DNA of 64,000 bases from NCBI GenBank assembly GCA_027886185.1, contig WOAB01000563.1:2852001-2916000 (forward strand), given 5' to 3'. Shown in pieces: positions 20,476 through 32,460 of this stretch; positions within the stretch are counted from its first letter, which is position 1; every line of letters starts with the position of its first letter. The translations under genes were made by a program, and so were the position numbers. This DNA is from Rheum nobile (lineage: Eukaryota > Streptophyta > Magnoliopsida > Caryophyllales > Polygonaceae). The notes beneath the pieces are model-generated. The model was not told the DNA's origin, did not search any database, and saw nothing but the letters and a program-made list of their open reading frames with translations.

Positions 20476-21401
20476 GTAAAAGCTTATAACGTAATGCTCG
20501 TTTTGGAATTAAATAAGATAAGTGCCCGAGTGCACATGATTAATATACCTTGGGCGAGTAGTGCAGCTAAGTTCAGTGCAGCTAGGAAAACTCGTCTTGA
20601 CTTGAATGTAGTACGTTCTCTTTCCAATCTGGATTCGCTGTAGGCGATGAGGTTGGTCGTGAACCGAAGCATCTCAATCAGTTTTTAAATCATTGTTGTA
20701 TGATCCTGTAATCATTCCAGATTTGTCATTTTTCCTTAAAGACTCAATCTCTTGGAGTCTCTTTTCGAGTCGATTTCTGTGAAGATGAAGTCTTCCAGAA
20801 TCTTCTCTCATGCATACCTCTTGTTGTTATTCCGTGAAAGTGCCGGGTTATGTATCGTCCCTTCGGTTTTTATTCGAGGGACAATGATAGTAAACGGTTA
20901 CGATCACTCGAACCATTATGCTTTTTACCCTTGCTAGTCTATTCAAGTAGACTAACCCACGAACTTTGTTCTCCGCATGTGGGCTGGTGTCATCCGTTCG
21001 ATTCGGCACATCAGATAGAGTGAAGATTTGAGGAGACTAGATTGACTATGAAGACGACGGTTGTTTTTGGATGTTTTAATAATTGCTTTTAATCAGGTTG
21101 AGATCCTTGGGCAGGTGATCATCACGATCACAACCCCGTTTGTAAAATCTTTTATTTGTTATCCGCTGTACTTTGTTTGAACTCTGTGTTTTGACCTATT
21201 CGGGATTGGGTTGTAATCCTGTAACTCTTGTTTCCTCAACAATGTTATGTTTTGGAATTTATTGCTTGATCTGTGTGTATCAATTGCATTTCATAAATTG
21301 TATTTATTTGGTAAAGCCTTGGGTGATCTCAGTAAGGAACACTGGGGTCACTGGCGGTAATACCTTTCCAAAAGGGTTAAGTTTTGGGGGTGTTACAGTT
21401 G

Positions 21402-21414
21402 TGGTATCAGAGCC
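21402..21414 (+). promoter_or_regulatory. primer-binding site, tRNA-Met type
   Basis: TGGTATCAGAGCC begins 4 nt after the LTR end and is the standard complement to the 3' end of plant initiator tRNA-Met. Confidence 0.9.
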
Positions 21415-21849
21415 AAAGGTTTTAAAACGGGTTTGGGATTTTATAAATCATTTATCCGTTTTTGAAAATGCTTCAAAAGGGCTCTGAATTTTCAAAGTGA
21501 AAAGAATTTCAAAACACCGTTCATAGTCATGTCTTCTGTACAGTCTGATATAGTAAGCTTGCTTCTATGTCTAGAAAGACTAATTCCTTTTTATCGTTGC
21601 CCCGTTTGATATGGGTGCATTCTGTTCTCTTCAGAGAAACCCGGGAGAAGCCGAGGTGGTTTCACCATCTCTAGCTAGGCTTGATTCCCAGTTCGCTCGT
21701 TGTGAGTTGAGGTTGTAGAACCTAGTAACTCGGTTCGAGTCCATCAATAGAAATTACCAAGTTGATCTATTCTAAGTTGATTTTATTACAATAATTATAT
21801 CAAAATGATACTAAAGTGATAAAATCCTTGGAATTTGATCGGTAAACAG

Positions 21850-23178
21850 ATGGTGAACATGAGGAACACTATCCGTACTGGTGCTGGGCCAAGCAATGAC
21901 CCCAGACTAAATCCGAGGAATGTTGTAGACCCATCAGAAGAGCGAGAGTCTGTCTTCCATAATAATCCTGGAGGCAACGACCCAGCTAGGGACAACGCTC
22001 CAAGGATATTTGATAAAGCAGCTGTTGCAGAAATTCGGGGAATCGTCATGCAAGCGATTGCCAACGCGTTACGCCCGAATGTGCATCATGCACAAGGAGT
22101 GCCAGTATCTCGAGAAGTTCCGAGGTTTGAGGAACAAGAGAACCATGTGCTGCAGGGAGGGGTGATCAGGAATAGAGGGGAGTATGGCCGAGCCCTGAAG
22201 GCTGTTAACTCCATGAGGCCTGACAACTTCGATGGGAAAGGAGAGCCAGTCAAGGTGGCTCATTGGTTTTCCCACATGGAGCGGCTTTTCCGTAATGTTG
22301 AGTGCACTGAAGCGGAGAGAGTGCATATAGCCTCTCTTCAGTTAAAGGAAGAAACCAGCGAATGGTGGGAGAGTACCGGCTTAGCTGATAGCCCAGTTTT
22401 GACCTGGTCTATGTTTAAGACCAAGATGACTGATCGTTTCTTCTCTCGTGCTATGAGGGAGGAGAAACACAAGGAGTTTCTGTATCCGCAAACGGATGGA
22501 TTGAAGGTGACCGAGCTTGCAACCAAATTCAATCATCTAATGCAGTACGCTGGACCTGAGATATCCAGTGAGGCACAGAAGATCTGGTATTTCCACGAAT
22601 GGATGAGTCCAGACATCAAGCCGATGATGGTGCACCACACATGCTCTACTCTGGAGCAGTATGTGGATACAGCCTACAAGCTGGAGGTGACTCTGGAGGA
22701 GTCGACCAAGAAGCGTAACAGCCAGAGGCAAGTACAGTACCAGCCTCAGGCAAGTGGGTTCAAACGCCCCGCGCCACCATCAGATTTTGCCAATTCTGGC
22801 CGAGCAAGAACGAATAAGACTCATGATGAGTCTACGCAACGTTCTGGACAAGGCAATAATCCGATTTAGTGCTACAACTGCGGTACGCACGGGCACAAGA
22901 GCAATGAATGTCTGAAGGACAAAAAGACATGCTTTGACTGCGGAAAGGAGGGTCATATGCAAGCGTTCTGTCAGCGGAGGAATGTGAAAGGAGTTGAGTC
23001 ACGGCAAGGGTCTGTTAATCAGAACAACCGACCCAAGTTCAGTCCGGTGGAAGCTCCTAGCCCTTCAATGCAGACGACTGCGCAGAACAAAGGGAAAGCC
23101 CCGATGGCTTCAGGAAGCCAAGGTCAACGCCTATACGTGATACGTGAGGCGGATGGACCCTATGCTCCTAATGCTTAG
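21850..23178 (+). pseudogene. Gypsy gag with two CCHC zinc knuckles
   Basis: The first in-frame ATG is at 21850. The capsid-like region carries FDGKGEPVKVAHWFSHMERL, ASLQLKEETSEWWEST and FKTKMTDRFFS. At 22867-22869 a TAG interrupts the frame immediately before CYNCGTHGHKSNEC and CFDCGKEGHMQAFC, the nucleic-acid-binding knuckles, which continue in the same frame to 23178. Protease-like VDVGATHTFIL follows in another frame at about 23215-23250, with the catalytic D-S/T-G changed to D-V-G. Confidence 0.9.
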
Positions 23179-23569
23179 AGTACTTTGTATCTACATTACA
23201 CTTTTGTTAATGTGTTGTTGATGTGGGTGCTACCCATACTTTCATTTTGGATGGTTGTAAGTTAAGTGGTGTGTGCAACGAGGTTGTGAACCTTTTGTTG
23301 TAACTCTTCTTATACATGAACCTTTGGTTTATACCAAGTTATGTTTCGTTGCTTGTTGATGGGGTAAGGTCTCGTGTTCGAGACTCACCAACAACCTCTG
23401 AGGAGATGGCTGCCTATTAATTAGGTGGAGCTACCAAGGATGGGTTGAGATGTATGGACAGCGGCTCATAACAACAGAGGACGCTGGTAATGGCTGGGCC
23501 TGGACTCGGAGCCACTAGTGAGTCGTCTGTAAACCATGTAGTGGGCTGGTCCAAGATGGTGACCATTTA

Positions 23570-25200
23570 GTGGGAACCAATCGTCTGTCGGATTGTCAAT
23601 TACCATCAAGGGTAAGAAATTCAAAGCGATTTGACCTAAATAACCATGGTCCATACGATAATTATTCTCGGTATGGATTGACGGAAGCGTCACAAGGCAG
23701 TGATCGACTTCAGTTTTTGATATTTCTGTGGTTAGAGGACTTCCGTGTGTCTTTCCAGAAGATATTCCTGGATACCCTGAATCGTGTTGTGGAGTTTGCA
23801 ATTGATCTCGAGCCGTGTACCACGCCGATCTCTGAGGCACCGTACCGGATGGCTCCTATTGAGACGCAAGAATTGAAGAAGCAACTCAAGGATCTTCTTG
23901 ACAAAAGTTATATAAAGCTGAGTGCATCACCTTGATTAGGAGTGCCCTAGTTTTATGTGTCAAAGAGAAAGATGGACCGTTTCGACTTTATTTTTTTTGA
24001 CTTTCGAGAGTTGAATAAAGTCACGATCAAGAGCAAGTATTTGTTACCAAGGAATGATGATCTGTTGGATCAACTATAGAGAGCAAAAGTTTTCTCCAAG
24101 ATCGACCTAAGATCTGGTTTTCATCAGCTCAGGATTCGTGAGGATGATATTCCGAGGATTGCGTTTCGGACAAGAGATGGTTACTACGAGTTTGTAGTCA
24201 TGCCATCTGGGCTTACGAATGCTCTAGGAGTTTTCATGAACCTAGTGCATCGATGTTTTAGACCAGTACTTGAATAAGTTCATAATGGTCTTCATCAATG
24301 GCATTTTGATTTTTCCCGAGCAAGGAAGCTCACAGGGAACGTCTGCGGATTGCTTTATCGGTCCTTAGACCAAGTCGGTTGTACGCAAAGTGGGCTAAGT
24401 GTGATTGTTGGATCTAGAAGTGGCTTTCTTAGGCCATGTGATCAATAAGAATGAGGTTATGGTTATTCCCCAGAAGAGTGAATCAGTAGTTGTTTGGAAG
24501 CGGCCTCAGGGTGTGAGCGAGGTGCGCAGTTTCTCAGAGCTTGCAGGACATTATAGGCGGTTCATGAAATGATTTTTTTTCTAAGATCTCTCCACCTATG
24601 ACCAGTCTGTCCATAAGGTCAACCAGAAGTTGTCTGGGATGACAAGTACAAGACCGGTTTTCAAGAAGTTGAAACAGTGTCTGACTTTTGCACCAGTTTT
24701 GGCGTTGTCAGAAAGAATGATGGCTATATGGTCTATAGTTAATGTTTCGAGAAATGGGTTGGGATGTGTCTTTGATGCAGAAAGGCAAGGATATTGTATA
24801 CGCATCTAGACAATTGAAGACCTATGAAGCAAACTAACCAACACATGACCTAGAACTAGCAGCAATAGTATTTGCATTGGAAACTGAAGTTACTTGGGTA
24901 ACCCAGAGGTCAGCAGAAGTTTCCACCAGGAGATTGTCCGTTACATGGCATTCCTAAGACCATTGTATCGGATCGAGATGGCCGATTTATGTCAAGTTTA
25001 TAGCAAGAACTTCACAAGGCCATGGGAACTGAATTGAGATTCAGCAGCGTTTCATCCTCAGACAGATGGTCAGTCTGAAAGACCATCTAGACCTGGAGGA
25101 TATGCTAAGAAGTATACGTACTCGATCATCCGACTAGCTGGGAAGACAGCCTAAGTCTGATTGAGCTCACGTACGATAATAATTGGCATGCTACAATCAA
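23570..25200 (+). pseudogene. Gypsy protease-RT-RNase H remnants
   Basis: Frames are short and shifted, but the RT is readable: FQKIFLDTLNRVVEFAIDLE, IETQELKKQLKDLLD, KVFSKIDLRSGFHQLRI (about 24090), FRTRDGYYEFVVMPSGLTNA. The catalytic region reads FINGILIF at about 24290, so the active-site Asp pair is lost. RNase H and integrase cores are largely deleted; only fragments such as VSDRDGRF (about 24968) and YHPQTDGQS-like sequence (about 25050) remain. This copy cannot make reverse transcriptase. Confidence 0.85.
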
Positions 25201-25201
25201 G

Positions 25202-25855
25202 ATGGCTCCGTTTGAAGCTTTGTATGGTCACAGATGTAGATCTCAGATTTGTTGGGTTGAGTACGCCGACAAGATTCTACTTGGACCAGAGTTGGTCGAA
25301 AGGACAACTTCGAACATTGCTCTGAGTAGACAGAGGTTGTTGACCGCTCAGAGTCGACAAAAGTTTTACGCAGATCAGAAGTGTTAAAGTGTTGAGTTCA
25401 AGGTTGGTGTCAAGGTACTTGTCACAGTATCGCCACCCAAGGATGTTTTCAGGTTTGGTAAGCGTGGGAAGCTTAACCCTCGCTACATGGGACCATTCAA
25501 AATTCTGGATAGAGTAAGATCTCTAACGTACCGTTTGGCATTGTCGCCATCGGCATACCCAGTGTATAATGTGTTCCACGTATCATTGCTAAGGATATTC
25601 ATGCCAAGATGAGTCTCGTAGGCTGAGTTATAAGGACGTCGAGATTCAGGCAAATGGTACTTGAGAGGAGATGCCAGTGTGCATTCTCGAACGTCGTGTG
25701 AAGCGACTATGCAACGAGATCGTATTGTTGGTACGAGTTATGTGGTCCAGGTTTGGGACTGAGGAAGTTACTTGGGAAACCGAGGCAGAGATGCTCAGAT
25801 ACTTTCCCGAGTTGTTCTTTTTGGCCAAGTTTCGGGGTCGAAACTTCTTTTAAGG
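25202..25855 (+). pseudogene. integrase C-terminus and chromodomain-like end
   Basis: MAPFEALYGHRCRS, then stop-interrupted sequence with KRGKLNPRYMGPFKILDRV and AYPVYNVFHVSLLR, form the GPY/F integrase module. The last frame, VCILERRVKRLCNEIVLLVR then VMWSRFGTEEVTWETEAEML, is the chromodomain-like tail typical of Tekay elements, thought to guide insertion to heterochromatin. It ends just before the PPT. Confidence 0.85.
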
Positions 25856-25864
25856 GGGAGGTGA
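25852..25864 (+). promoter_or_regulatory. polypurine tract of Tekay element
   Basis: AAGGGGGAGGTGA abuts the 3' LTR start at 25865. Confidence 0.8.
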
Positions 25865-28208
25865 TGTGATACCCCGTAATTTTGTAATGTTATTTTGGGA
25901 ATTATGGAATTTTCCCGAGTACCCGTTGGGTACGTCGGATTTAATTCAGGTAGCTTGAGACATTCTGTAATGTGCTCTGTATCTGTCATATTTTTTCTCA
26001 GTGAAATAATATACAGACAAGGTGCCTTAGATTTTAATTGTCGTTCGCGTACGATAATTTTTATCCCGGTTTAACGTCTAGCTCGTTCAAAGCTGAATGG
26101 GCGGGAAAAGGGGGAAACGGCGACTGCCGTTCAGAAACGGCGACCGCCATGGTTGGGCCCGAGAGGTCAACATGTCAGCTTCTAGCTGGCCGCGACAGGC
26201 CTAGCGACGGCGACCGCCGCATTTACGGCGACCGCCGCGTGCCCGTCGCAAGCAAAAATTACGGCGACCGCCGTGATTGTCCAGTGGGCATTGCCCGCCG
26301 GTCGCCGGCGTCATTCGAGGCGCGCTGTTGCATCGTTTGCCGCGTCTGAGGGTTTGCAGAACACTCCTTGGGGTTTGCCTATAAATAGACGAGCTTGGGC
26401 ATGGGTTTTGGGTCATCTACAACCCCGAATCGCTGCCAAATTCTCCTCTCGCCGGAGTTGTGTTTTCGCCGGAATTTGAAGGTCTCGCCGGTGTTGCTTT
26501 GGTGTGGTTCCTGAGTGCCTTTGTGAAGCTTTTGGTTAGCCTTGGAGGTTAGAAGCCAAAGCAAGTCGAAGGAGGCCAAACCGCTCGTGTTTTGGGGTGA
26601 GTTTTCTCTCGTTTCAGTCGGCCGTGTTCTTCACGGCGACCGCCGTGATGAATACGGCGACCGCCGCCAAGAATGGCGACCGCCGCTAGAGCCCAGAACG
26701 CCTTCGTGGCTTTGGCTTGATTGGTTGTCGTCGTGGCGTCTTTCCTTTCGTATTCTTTTGCCGTGTTTAGATCCGTACTGTTTATGTCGGATCTAACTTA
26801 GGGTTCCTTTTATGGGTCGACTTGAAGGTTGTTGTGCTGTCGGAACTATACCGTGTCGAGCCCGGAATCCAGTTGACGTCGTTAGACTATTCTGCGGATT
26901 AAGGCAAGTGGCGGTTCGCTCTTGCTCATTCGTTCCATATTTACATTAATTATCAGTAGTTTATCTGAGTAATTAATTTGGAATGAATATTCTGTTTGTC
27001 TGGAAACGGTTTTGTTAAACTGTTTTGAAAATCATATAATAGGTTGTATATCTGTTAGAACAACGCTATTATCTGTGATCGCCTTTCGGGCCTTTATGTG
27101 GATTTATCCAGTAACTATTGTTGTGCTATACTGTTTAGTTAGCACTAGTGGCTAGGAACGCTATGTACCTTGAGGGGGTTTAGCTGTTTCTTTATAACTG
27201 GTACTTGGTGGTTCATCCCCAGTACTTTCTCTTTGGTCATGACCATACCCTTTCACAGGGTAGGCGCACTTCGCTAGTGCCAAATCTTCCAGGGTTCATC
27301 CCTTCGATATCTCTTGTGAGGAGATCTGATATCTCTTGTGAGGAGATCCGATATCTCTTGTGAGGAGATCCGATATCTCTTGTGTGGAGATGTAAAAGCT
27401 TATAACGTAATGCTCGTTTTGGAATTAAATAAGATAAGTGCCCGAGTGTACATGATTAATATACCTTGGGCGAGTAGTGCAGCTAAGTTCAGTTTTTAAA
27501 TCATTGTTGTATGATCCTGTAATCATTCCAGATTTGTCATTTTTCCTTAAAGACTCAATCTCTTGGAGTCTCTTTTCGAGTCGATTTCTGTAAAGATGAA
27601 GTCTTCCAGAATCTTCTCTCATGCATACCTCTTGTTGTTATTCCGTGAAAGTGCCGGGTTATGTATCGTCCCTTCGGTTTTTATTCGAGGGACAATGATA
27701 GTAAACGGTTATGATCACTCGAACCATTATGCTTTTTACCCTTGCTAGTCTATTCAAGTAGACTAACCCACGAACTTTGTTCTCCGCATGTGGGCTGGTG
27801 TCATCCGTTCGATTCGGCACATCAGATAGAGTGAAGATTTGAGGAGACTAGATTGACTATGAAGACGACGGTTGTTTTTGGATGTTTTAATAATTGCTTT
27901 TAATCAGGTTGAGATCCTTGGGCAGGTGATCATCACGATCACAACCCCGTTTGTAAAATCTTTTATTTGTCTTCCGCTGTACTTTGTTTGAACTCTGTGT
28001 TTTGACCTATTCGGGATTGGGTTGTAATCCCGTAACTCTTGTTTCCTCAACAATGTTATGTTTTGGAATTTATTGCTTGATATTTGTGTATCAATTGCAT
28101 TTCATAAATTGTATTTATTTGGTAAAGTCTTGGGTGATCTCGGTAAGGAACACTGGGGTCACTGGCGGTAATACATTTCCAAAAGGGTTAAGTTTTGGGG
28201 GTGTTACA
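25865..28208 (+). repeat. 3' LTR of Tekay-type element
   Basis: A 2344-bp LTR. Against the 5' LTR it lacks 105 bp (equivalent of 20578-20682), deleted between two CAGT words, and gains about 19 bp holding one extra GGCGACCGCC hairpin unit near 26668-26690. Only two substitutions are seen in the first 135 bp. Confidence 0.92.
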
Positions 28209-28390
28209 GTGCATATCAAACAATCTGGCAAACATAAGGTACGGGAAAACAATATTTAATTCAAACTTGTGCTTTGAGGGTCCTTTGGTGCTCGGGAATT
28301 CAAATAGCTCTAGAAGAATAGCTTCCTTGGCTTAACCAAACCGGCTTCTACTGTTGCAGGGTTTGGGGCTTCAGATATTCCTCAGTTTCT

Positions 28391-28576
28391 TCATTTGCCA
28401 ACTCTCATGAGGAGCGACGTGCTCTTTGAAACGGGTACATTGTTGTAGAGGATTCCAATATTAGGTTTCACTCCCAAAGCTTTTTCCATTGTCCCCAAAA
28501 TGGAGATTTCCATACAGGTAAAGGTTGATACAAGATAATAGCTTTCTGGGTTCTCAAACCAAAGAAATATAATCAA
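28391..28576 (-). CDS. unidentified 61-codon ORF, possible gene fragment
   Basis: Reads MIIFLWFENPESYYL, then MEISILGTMEKALGVKP and NIGILYNNVPV before a stop. The middle is protein-like and unlike the surrounding repeats. A CAG acceptor-like site lies before ATGGAAATC-type sequence on the minus strand. The family is not recognised. It adjoins the Tekay insertion site, on the far side from the Helitron helicase, and may be another captured fragment. Confidence 0.25.
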   Translation of the reverse strand: MIIFLWFENPESYYLVSTFTCMEISILGTMEKALGVKPNIGILYNNVPVSKSTSLLMRVGK

Positions 28577-29083
28577 GCATCATATCATTATGTACACAAC
28601 CAAACATTACTGCTAATCCTAAATCGTTGGCAGTTCTTTATGCACATTTATGTACACAACAAGAGACACACATCTCAAATGACCCTCAAGTGCCAAACCA
28701 GCCAAATCTCCCACATAAACTCAACAACACATCAATTTAGGTCATCCTCAGTCCCAACTAATGACAATGACTTACCGCACATCCAATCACCAACCCAATG
28801 AGCCCACAACAAACATCAAACGCACAGGGCTCCGATTTCTAGTGGTGATGATTTTTAGTGGGGATGTTTAGTAATTATGTTGAATTTAGAGGATGGTTGA
28901 TAAATGATACGAGGTGCAAGTATTAATTATGCGATAAAATGATACTCCTTCCGATTAAAATTAAGTGTCATTTTAGCACTTTAATTTTGATCAACTTTAT
29001 ATGTCGTAATAGGATTTCTAGGCAATTAATTAAGAGTGAGTTATGAGAATTGTTGTTGGAATTTGTTTTTGTTGACTTCCTTT
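28577..29083. other. no feature seen
   Basis: A low-complexity CA-rich stretch (28650-28830) then AT-rich sequence. Nothing was recognised. Confidence 0.4.
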
Positions 29084-29675
29084 TAGGGTTGAGCACGGTT
29101 AGGGTAAATCGAAAATTTGGACCAAACCGAAACAAAAAAACCAAAACAAAACCGAATCGAGGTTTTTGATTTGCTTTTCAGTATACATATTTTGAGATTT
29201 CGTTTTTCGGTTTCAGTCTGGTTCGGTTTAAACCAATTATTTTATACAAATACAATAAACCCTTATTTTCTACTCCATTTCTCTTTTGATTTGTGCACCG
29301 CACCCATCCATCCTCCCACATCCCTTCATCTCTCTCGAGTCTCGTCCTAGGCAACACTTCATCTCTCAATTTTCCAATTAATCATTCTCATAATTTGCTT
29401 AAATCTTTTAACATTTAATTAATTGTTAAAATAGATCTAACTCATAAATATTGGTTTTTTATTTTGTAAGCTCTATATATTTTGGACTGTAAAATATATA
29501 CATATGAAAATTTTGTCTTGTGAGTGACATCGGTACGCAATATATACCATTTAAGATTAATGGTCAGTTCAATTCGGTTCAAAACCGAACCAATCTGGAC
29601 CGAGTATGTTCGGTTCGATTTACCCAAATTTGAAGTTTGGTTTTCGGTTCGATTTTTAACCGATGGCCAGTCCTA
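29084..29675. mobile_element. hAT-type MITE, 592 bp
   Basis: Left end TAGGGTTGAGCACGGTT and right end AACCGATGGCCAGTCCTA are imperfect inverted repeats, with AACCGAA/TTCGGTT words continuing inward on both sides. Flanks CTTCCTTT (29076-29083) and CTTCTTTT (29676-29683) match at 7 of 8 positions, the hAT duplication size. The interior is AT-rich and has no transposase. Confidence 0.65.
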
Positions 29676-30035
29676 CTTCTTTTCTTCTAAACTCTCTATT
29701 TATTGGTTTAAAATGGTTTTGATTATTTATTATGTGAGAATATTGAAGGAAAATATAAATGGTGTACTTACTTTTTTTATATATAGTGTTCAAAGCTAAA
29801 ACGATACTTATTTTCTTATATATGGTGAATGGAATACAAAAGCACATTTCCAGGAAAAGACCAGTTATGTGTTGCCCTTAGAGTTGCATGTCTCAAGGCT
29901 CGACAAGAGGGGATGAAAGAGTACAAAAAATCCAAGAAATAAAAAAGAAGAAGAAGAAAAACAGTATTGTTAGGTGCACGGTAAGCCTGGTAAGCAAATA
30001 GTGGTAGGTTAAAACTATTTGGTAAGTAATATTAC
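29676..30035. other. no feature seen
   Basis: AT-rich spacer; nothing was recognised between the MITE and the LINE poly-A end. Confidence 0.4.
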
Positions 30036-30187
30036 TTTTTTTGATATATGGCAAATAGAAGGTATCCTTACATAGAGTAAGGAATACCTAAATCATCATA
30101 GCGGATGATTTTTACAAACTTCTTACTAGCTAAATAAAGGCTAGAGTTACAATGTAGAAGCTGAAAACGCAATCGAAGTAATTGTTG

Positions 30188-30547
30188 TCACTGAAGATTA
30201 GGCGCCAAGAAGTCCATAATGGTACCTCGAAGAAGAATAAGAGAGACATTTGTTGTGGCGAGAAAGTCAGCAGCTCTGTTGGTTTCCCTATAGCAATGAT
30301 AAATCTGAACATCCATAAAACAAGATAAAAGATGTAAAATTTCAGAGATAATTGGTTTGATTTCCCAATGTATTTTCCAGATACCTCTAATAGAATTTAT
30401 GACAGTTAAATTATCTCCCTCAAACACTAAAAACCTAATGTTGAGGGAGATAGCCCTACGAATACCTTCCAATGCAGCCAATGCCTCCGCTTTAAGTGGG
30501 GAGGAGCAAATAAATTGCTTACGGTCTAAGAAGACCACCTCACCCAA
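30188..30547 (-). pseudogene. LINE RNase H domain
   Basis: LKAEALAALEGIRRAI, FEGDNLTVINSI and HCYRETNRAADFLA are the catalytic motifs of the plant-type RNase H (E-D-D). This domain is found at the C-terminus of some plant L1 ORF2 proteins and of RNase-H-like host proteins. The natural C-terminus is reached about 150 bp before the poly-A. Confidence 0.85.
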
Positions 30548-30973
30548 ATGATTATGGAAGATTATTCCAATGTGAAAGGGAAAATTTTGTTTAACAGAAG
30601 CGTCAAAGTTTAATTTTGTCCACTGTTGTCATGGTTTAATCCAGCGTCCCGATTTCCTATTTCTCTTGTTTATACAACCTGAATTACAATTTTATGAGCC
30701 AAAGTAGAAGCTATTCATTATTTATATTGAATATGAGTAAGATTCGTGATGTTAGTAGTTCAAGAATGTGTTTTCCTGAAAGTAATTGAGTTTCGATGTT
30801 TCCAAATATTCCACCAAAGAAAAAGAACAATTTGAATGTTACTATTGTTCTGCTGAAAATAGTTCATGTTTGTCCAGAAATCTGATCCAGATTGTATTGT
30901 GTAATTATGCCTAGTGAGTAGTTGAAGATGTTGGATTAAGTTGAGTGTAAAAGGGCATTCAAAAAATAAATGA

Positions 30974-31486
30974 TTAGCCTTCCAATGTCATATTGCATAG
31001 AACACATTGGGAAGGTACCCTAGAGTAATGCATGTTGAGCCATTCCATTGTAGGTAGAGAGTCAAATAGCGCTTTCCATAGGAATTTTTTAGTTTTTGGA
31101 TGAATGTTTTCTTTCCAAAACCAACAAGAGAAATCATGTTGGGGGAAGGAAGAAGAACTGATTTGAGTTAATGATCTAACACTTTTAACAGAGAAACAAC
31201 CATCCACATACGATCTCCAGATAAGTTTATCATGTATATGTATCCTAGGTATATAAATATGAAGAATTTTGGTTATAATGTGCGGTGGTAGAATTTGCGA
31301 AAGGCTTGCAATATCCCATGATTTGTATAGGGTGATAAAATGCGAAACTGTAGAATTCAAATCCTGCTGGTTAGAGTATGGTTTTAAGTTACAATCTGGA
31401 CTCCAATGGTCAGACCAAAATTTTATGTGAGTACCGTCACCAACTTGCCAAATGATTCCTTTTTTAAATAAGTCACGAAGTTGCAA
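30974..31486 (-). pseudogene. LINE zf-RVT region
   Basis: WQVGDGTHIKFWSDHWSPD, DKLIWRSYVDGCFSVKS, WFWKENIHPKTKKFLWKAL and CVLCNMTLEG form the zinc-binding RT-associated domain of plant L1 ORF2. It is open for 170 residues, then broken before the RNase H part. Confidence 0.88.
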
Positions 31487-32039
31487 AAGTCTAGAAAACT
31501 GTCATGAGTCTGATTGCATTTAATATAAAAGAATAGGTGGTATGCACAAGGTATTTTTCAGTAATAATCTGAACCCACATACTATCCGATTCCGCAAGTA
31601 ATTTCCAAAGAAGTTTCATTTGCATTGCATTGTTAATATTAGAGGACTGGACTAAGTCCAGTCCCTCGCAACTTTTGGGCTGACAAATCTTATCCTAGCT
31701 AATAAGTGGGTGGTGATTCGTCGAAAAATTATTGAAAAAATCCTTATTAATTTTATCAATCTCATGGCAAACACCTTTAGGTAAAAGAAACTTCTGCATA
31801 AGATAATTCGTTTTTGAGAGAAGATTAGATTGGATAAGGATGGTCCTCCCAGCTTGGAAGAGAGAGTTTGCTTTCCATTTTCCTATTTGTTTCTTCAAGT
31901 TTGAGATAGAATATTCAAACATATTATTCTTCACTCTACCCCTAATAATAGGGATACCTAAGTATTTTTCCATAGAACGTGTAACCTGAATATTTAGTAT
32001 GCTTGCTAAGGATTCAGTGTAAGGCCCAGCCTTAGAAGC

Positions 32040-32140
32040 GCCAACCCATGTCAATCGGGGACTTCCCAAGAGGTCACTCATGCTGGGACTACTCCCGTCC
32101 TAGCACGCTTAACTTTAGAGTTTTTTGTCCTCACTTGAAC
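32040..32140 (-). ncRNA. 5S rRNA-like promoter in Cassandra 3' LTR
   Basis: Minus strand GTTAAGCGTGCTAGGAC matches the 5S A-box region, and GAGTGACCTCTTGGGAAGTC matches the C-box region with one change from the usual GGGTGACC. This is a Pol III promoter relic within an LTR, not a 5S gene, since the 5' and 3' thirds of 5S are replaced. Confidence 0.8.
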
Positions 32141-32319
32141 CCTGAAAAGGAAGAGCTCTTATTGACATGGGTAGCACTTTTTAATCCTTATAAGGATCAC
32201 AAACACGAGGTGTTACAATCACTCCCACTTAAACCCTTGTCGACCTCGTCAAGGCCCAAAGACCGACCTCTGGGTCGAGCGACCGCCCTTAAGGCCAAGT
32301 CCATTCGTAACCCAGAGTC

Positions 32320-32332
32320 GGCTCTGATACCA
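32320..32332 (-). promoter_or_regulatory. Cassandra primer-binding site
   Basis: Minus strand TGGTATCAGAGCC, 2 nt from the 5' LTR end, is complementary to initiator tRNA-Met. Confidence 0.9.
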
Positions 32333-32355
32333 TTTGTAACGCTCAACCTTAGAAG

Positions 32356-32460
32356 CATCATCTCATGCCAACCCGGGGACTTCGTAAGAGGTCACCCATC
32401 CTGGTGCTACTCCTGCTCTAGCACGCTTAACTTCAGAGTTCTTTGTCCTCACTTGAACCT
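32356..32460 (-). ncRNA. 5S rRNA-like promoter in Cassandra 5' LTR
   Basis: GTTAAGCGTGCTAGAGC and GGATGGGTGACCTCTTACG keep the A-box, intermediate element and C-box in order. The C-box is closer to canonical 5S than in the 3' LTR copy. Confidence 0.82.

Larger units (their letters stand above)
18969..21397 (+). repeat. 5' LTR of Tekay-type element
   Basis: A 2429-bp LTR. A TATA box TATAAATA lies at 19483-19490. Seven copies of a hairpin word close to ACGGCGACCGCCGT lie at 19221-19388 (five) and 19735-19770 (two). A conserved GCAAG...CTTGC hairpin lies at 19988-20009. Four 22-bp tandem copies of GATATCTCTTGTGAGGAGAT lie at 20389-20475. A GACTCAATCTCTTGGAGTC stem lies at about 20743. Confidence 0.92.
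18969..28208 (+). mobile_element. Tekay-type chromovirus (Ty3/Gypsy), coding-defective
   Basis: Two long LTRs beginning TGTGATACCCCGTAATTTTG and ending GGGTGTTACA, a primer site complementary to initiator tRNA-Met, gag with two zinc knuckles, protease/RT/integrase remnants, a chromodomain-like end and a PPT define the element. The target duplication is GTGAA/GTGCA (18964-18968, 28209-28213), one mismatch. Pol is collapsed by deletions, stops and shifts, although the LTRs remain very similar. Confidence 0.92.

Noticed and set aside
18964..28213. Reading the two LTRs at 18969 and 25865 as independent solo LTRs
   Set aside because: A primer site, gag-pol remnants in order and a PPT lie between them, and the outer flanks match at 4 of 5 bases.
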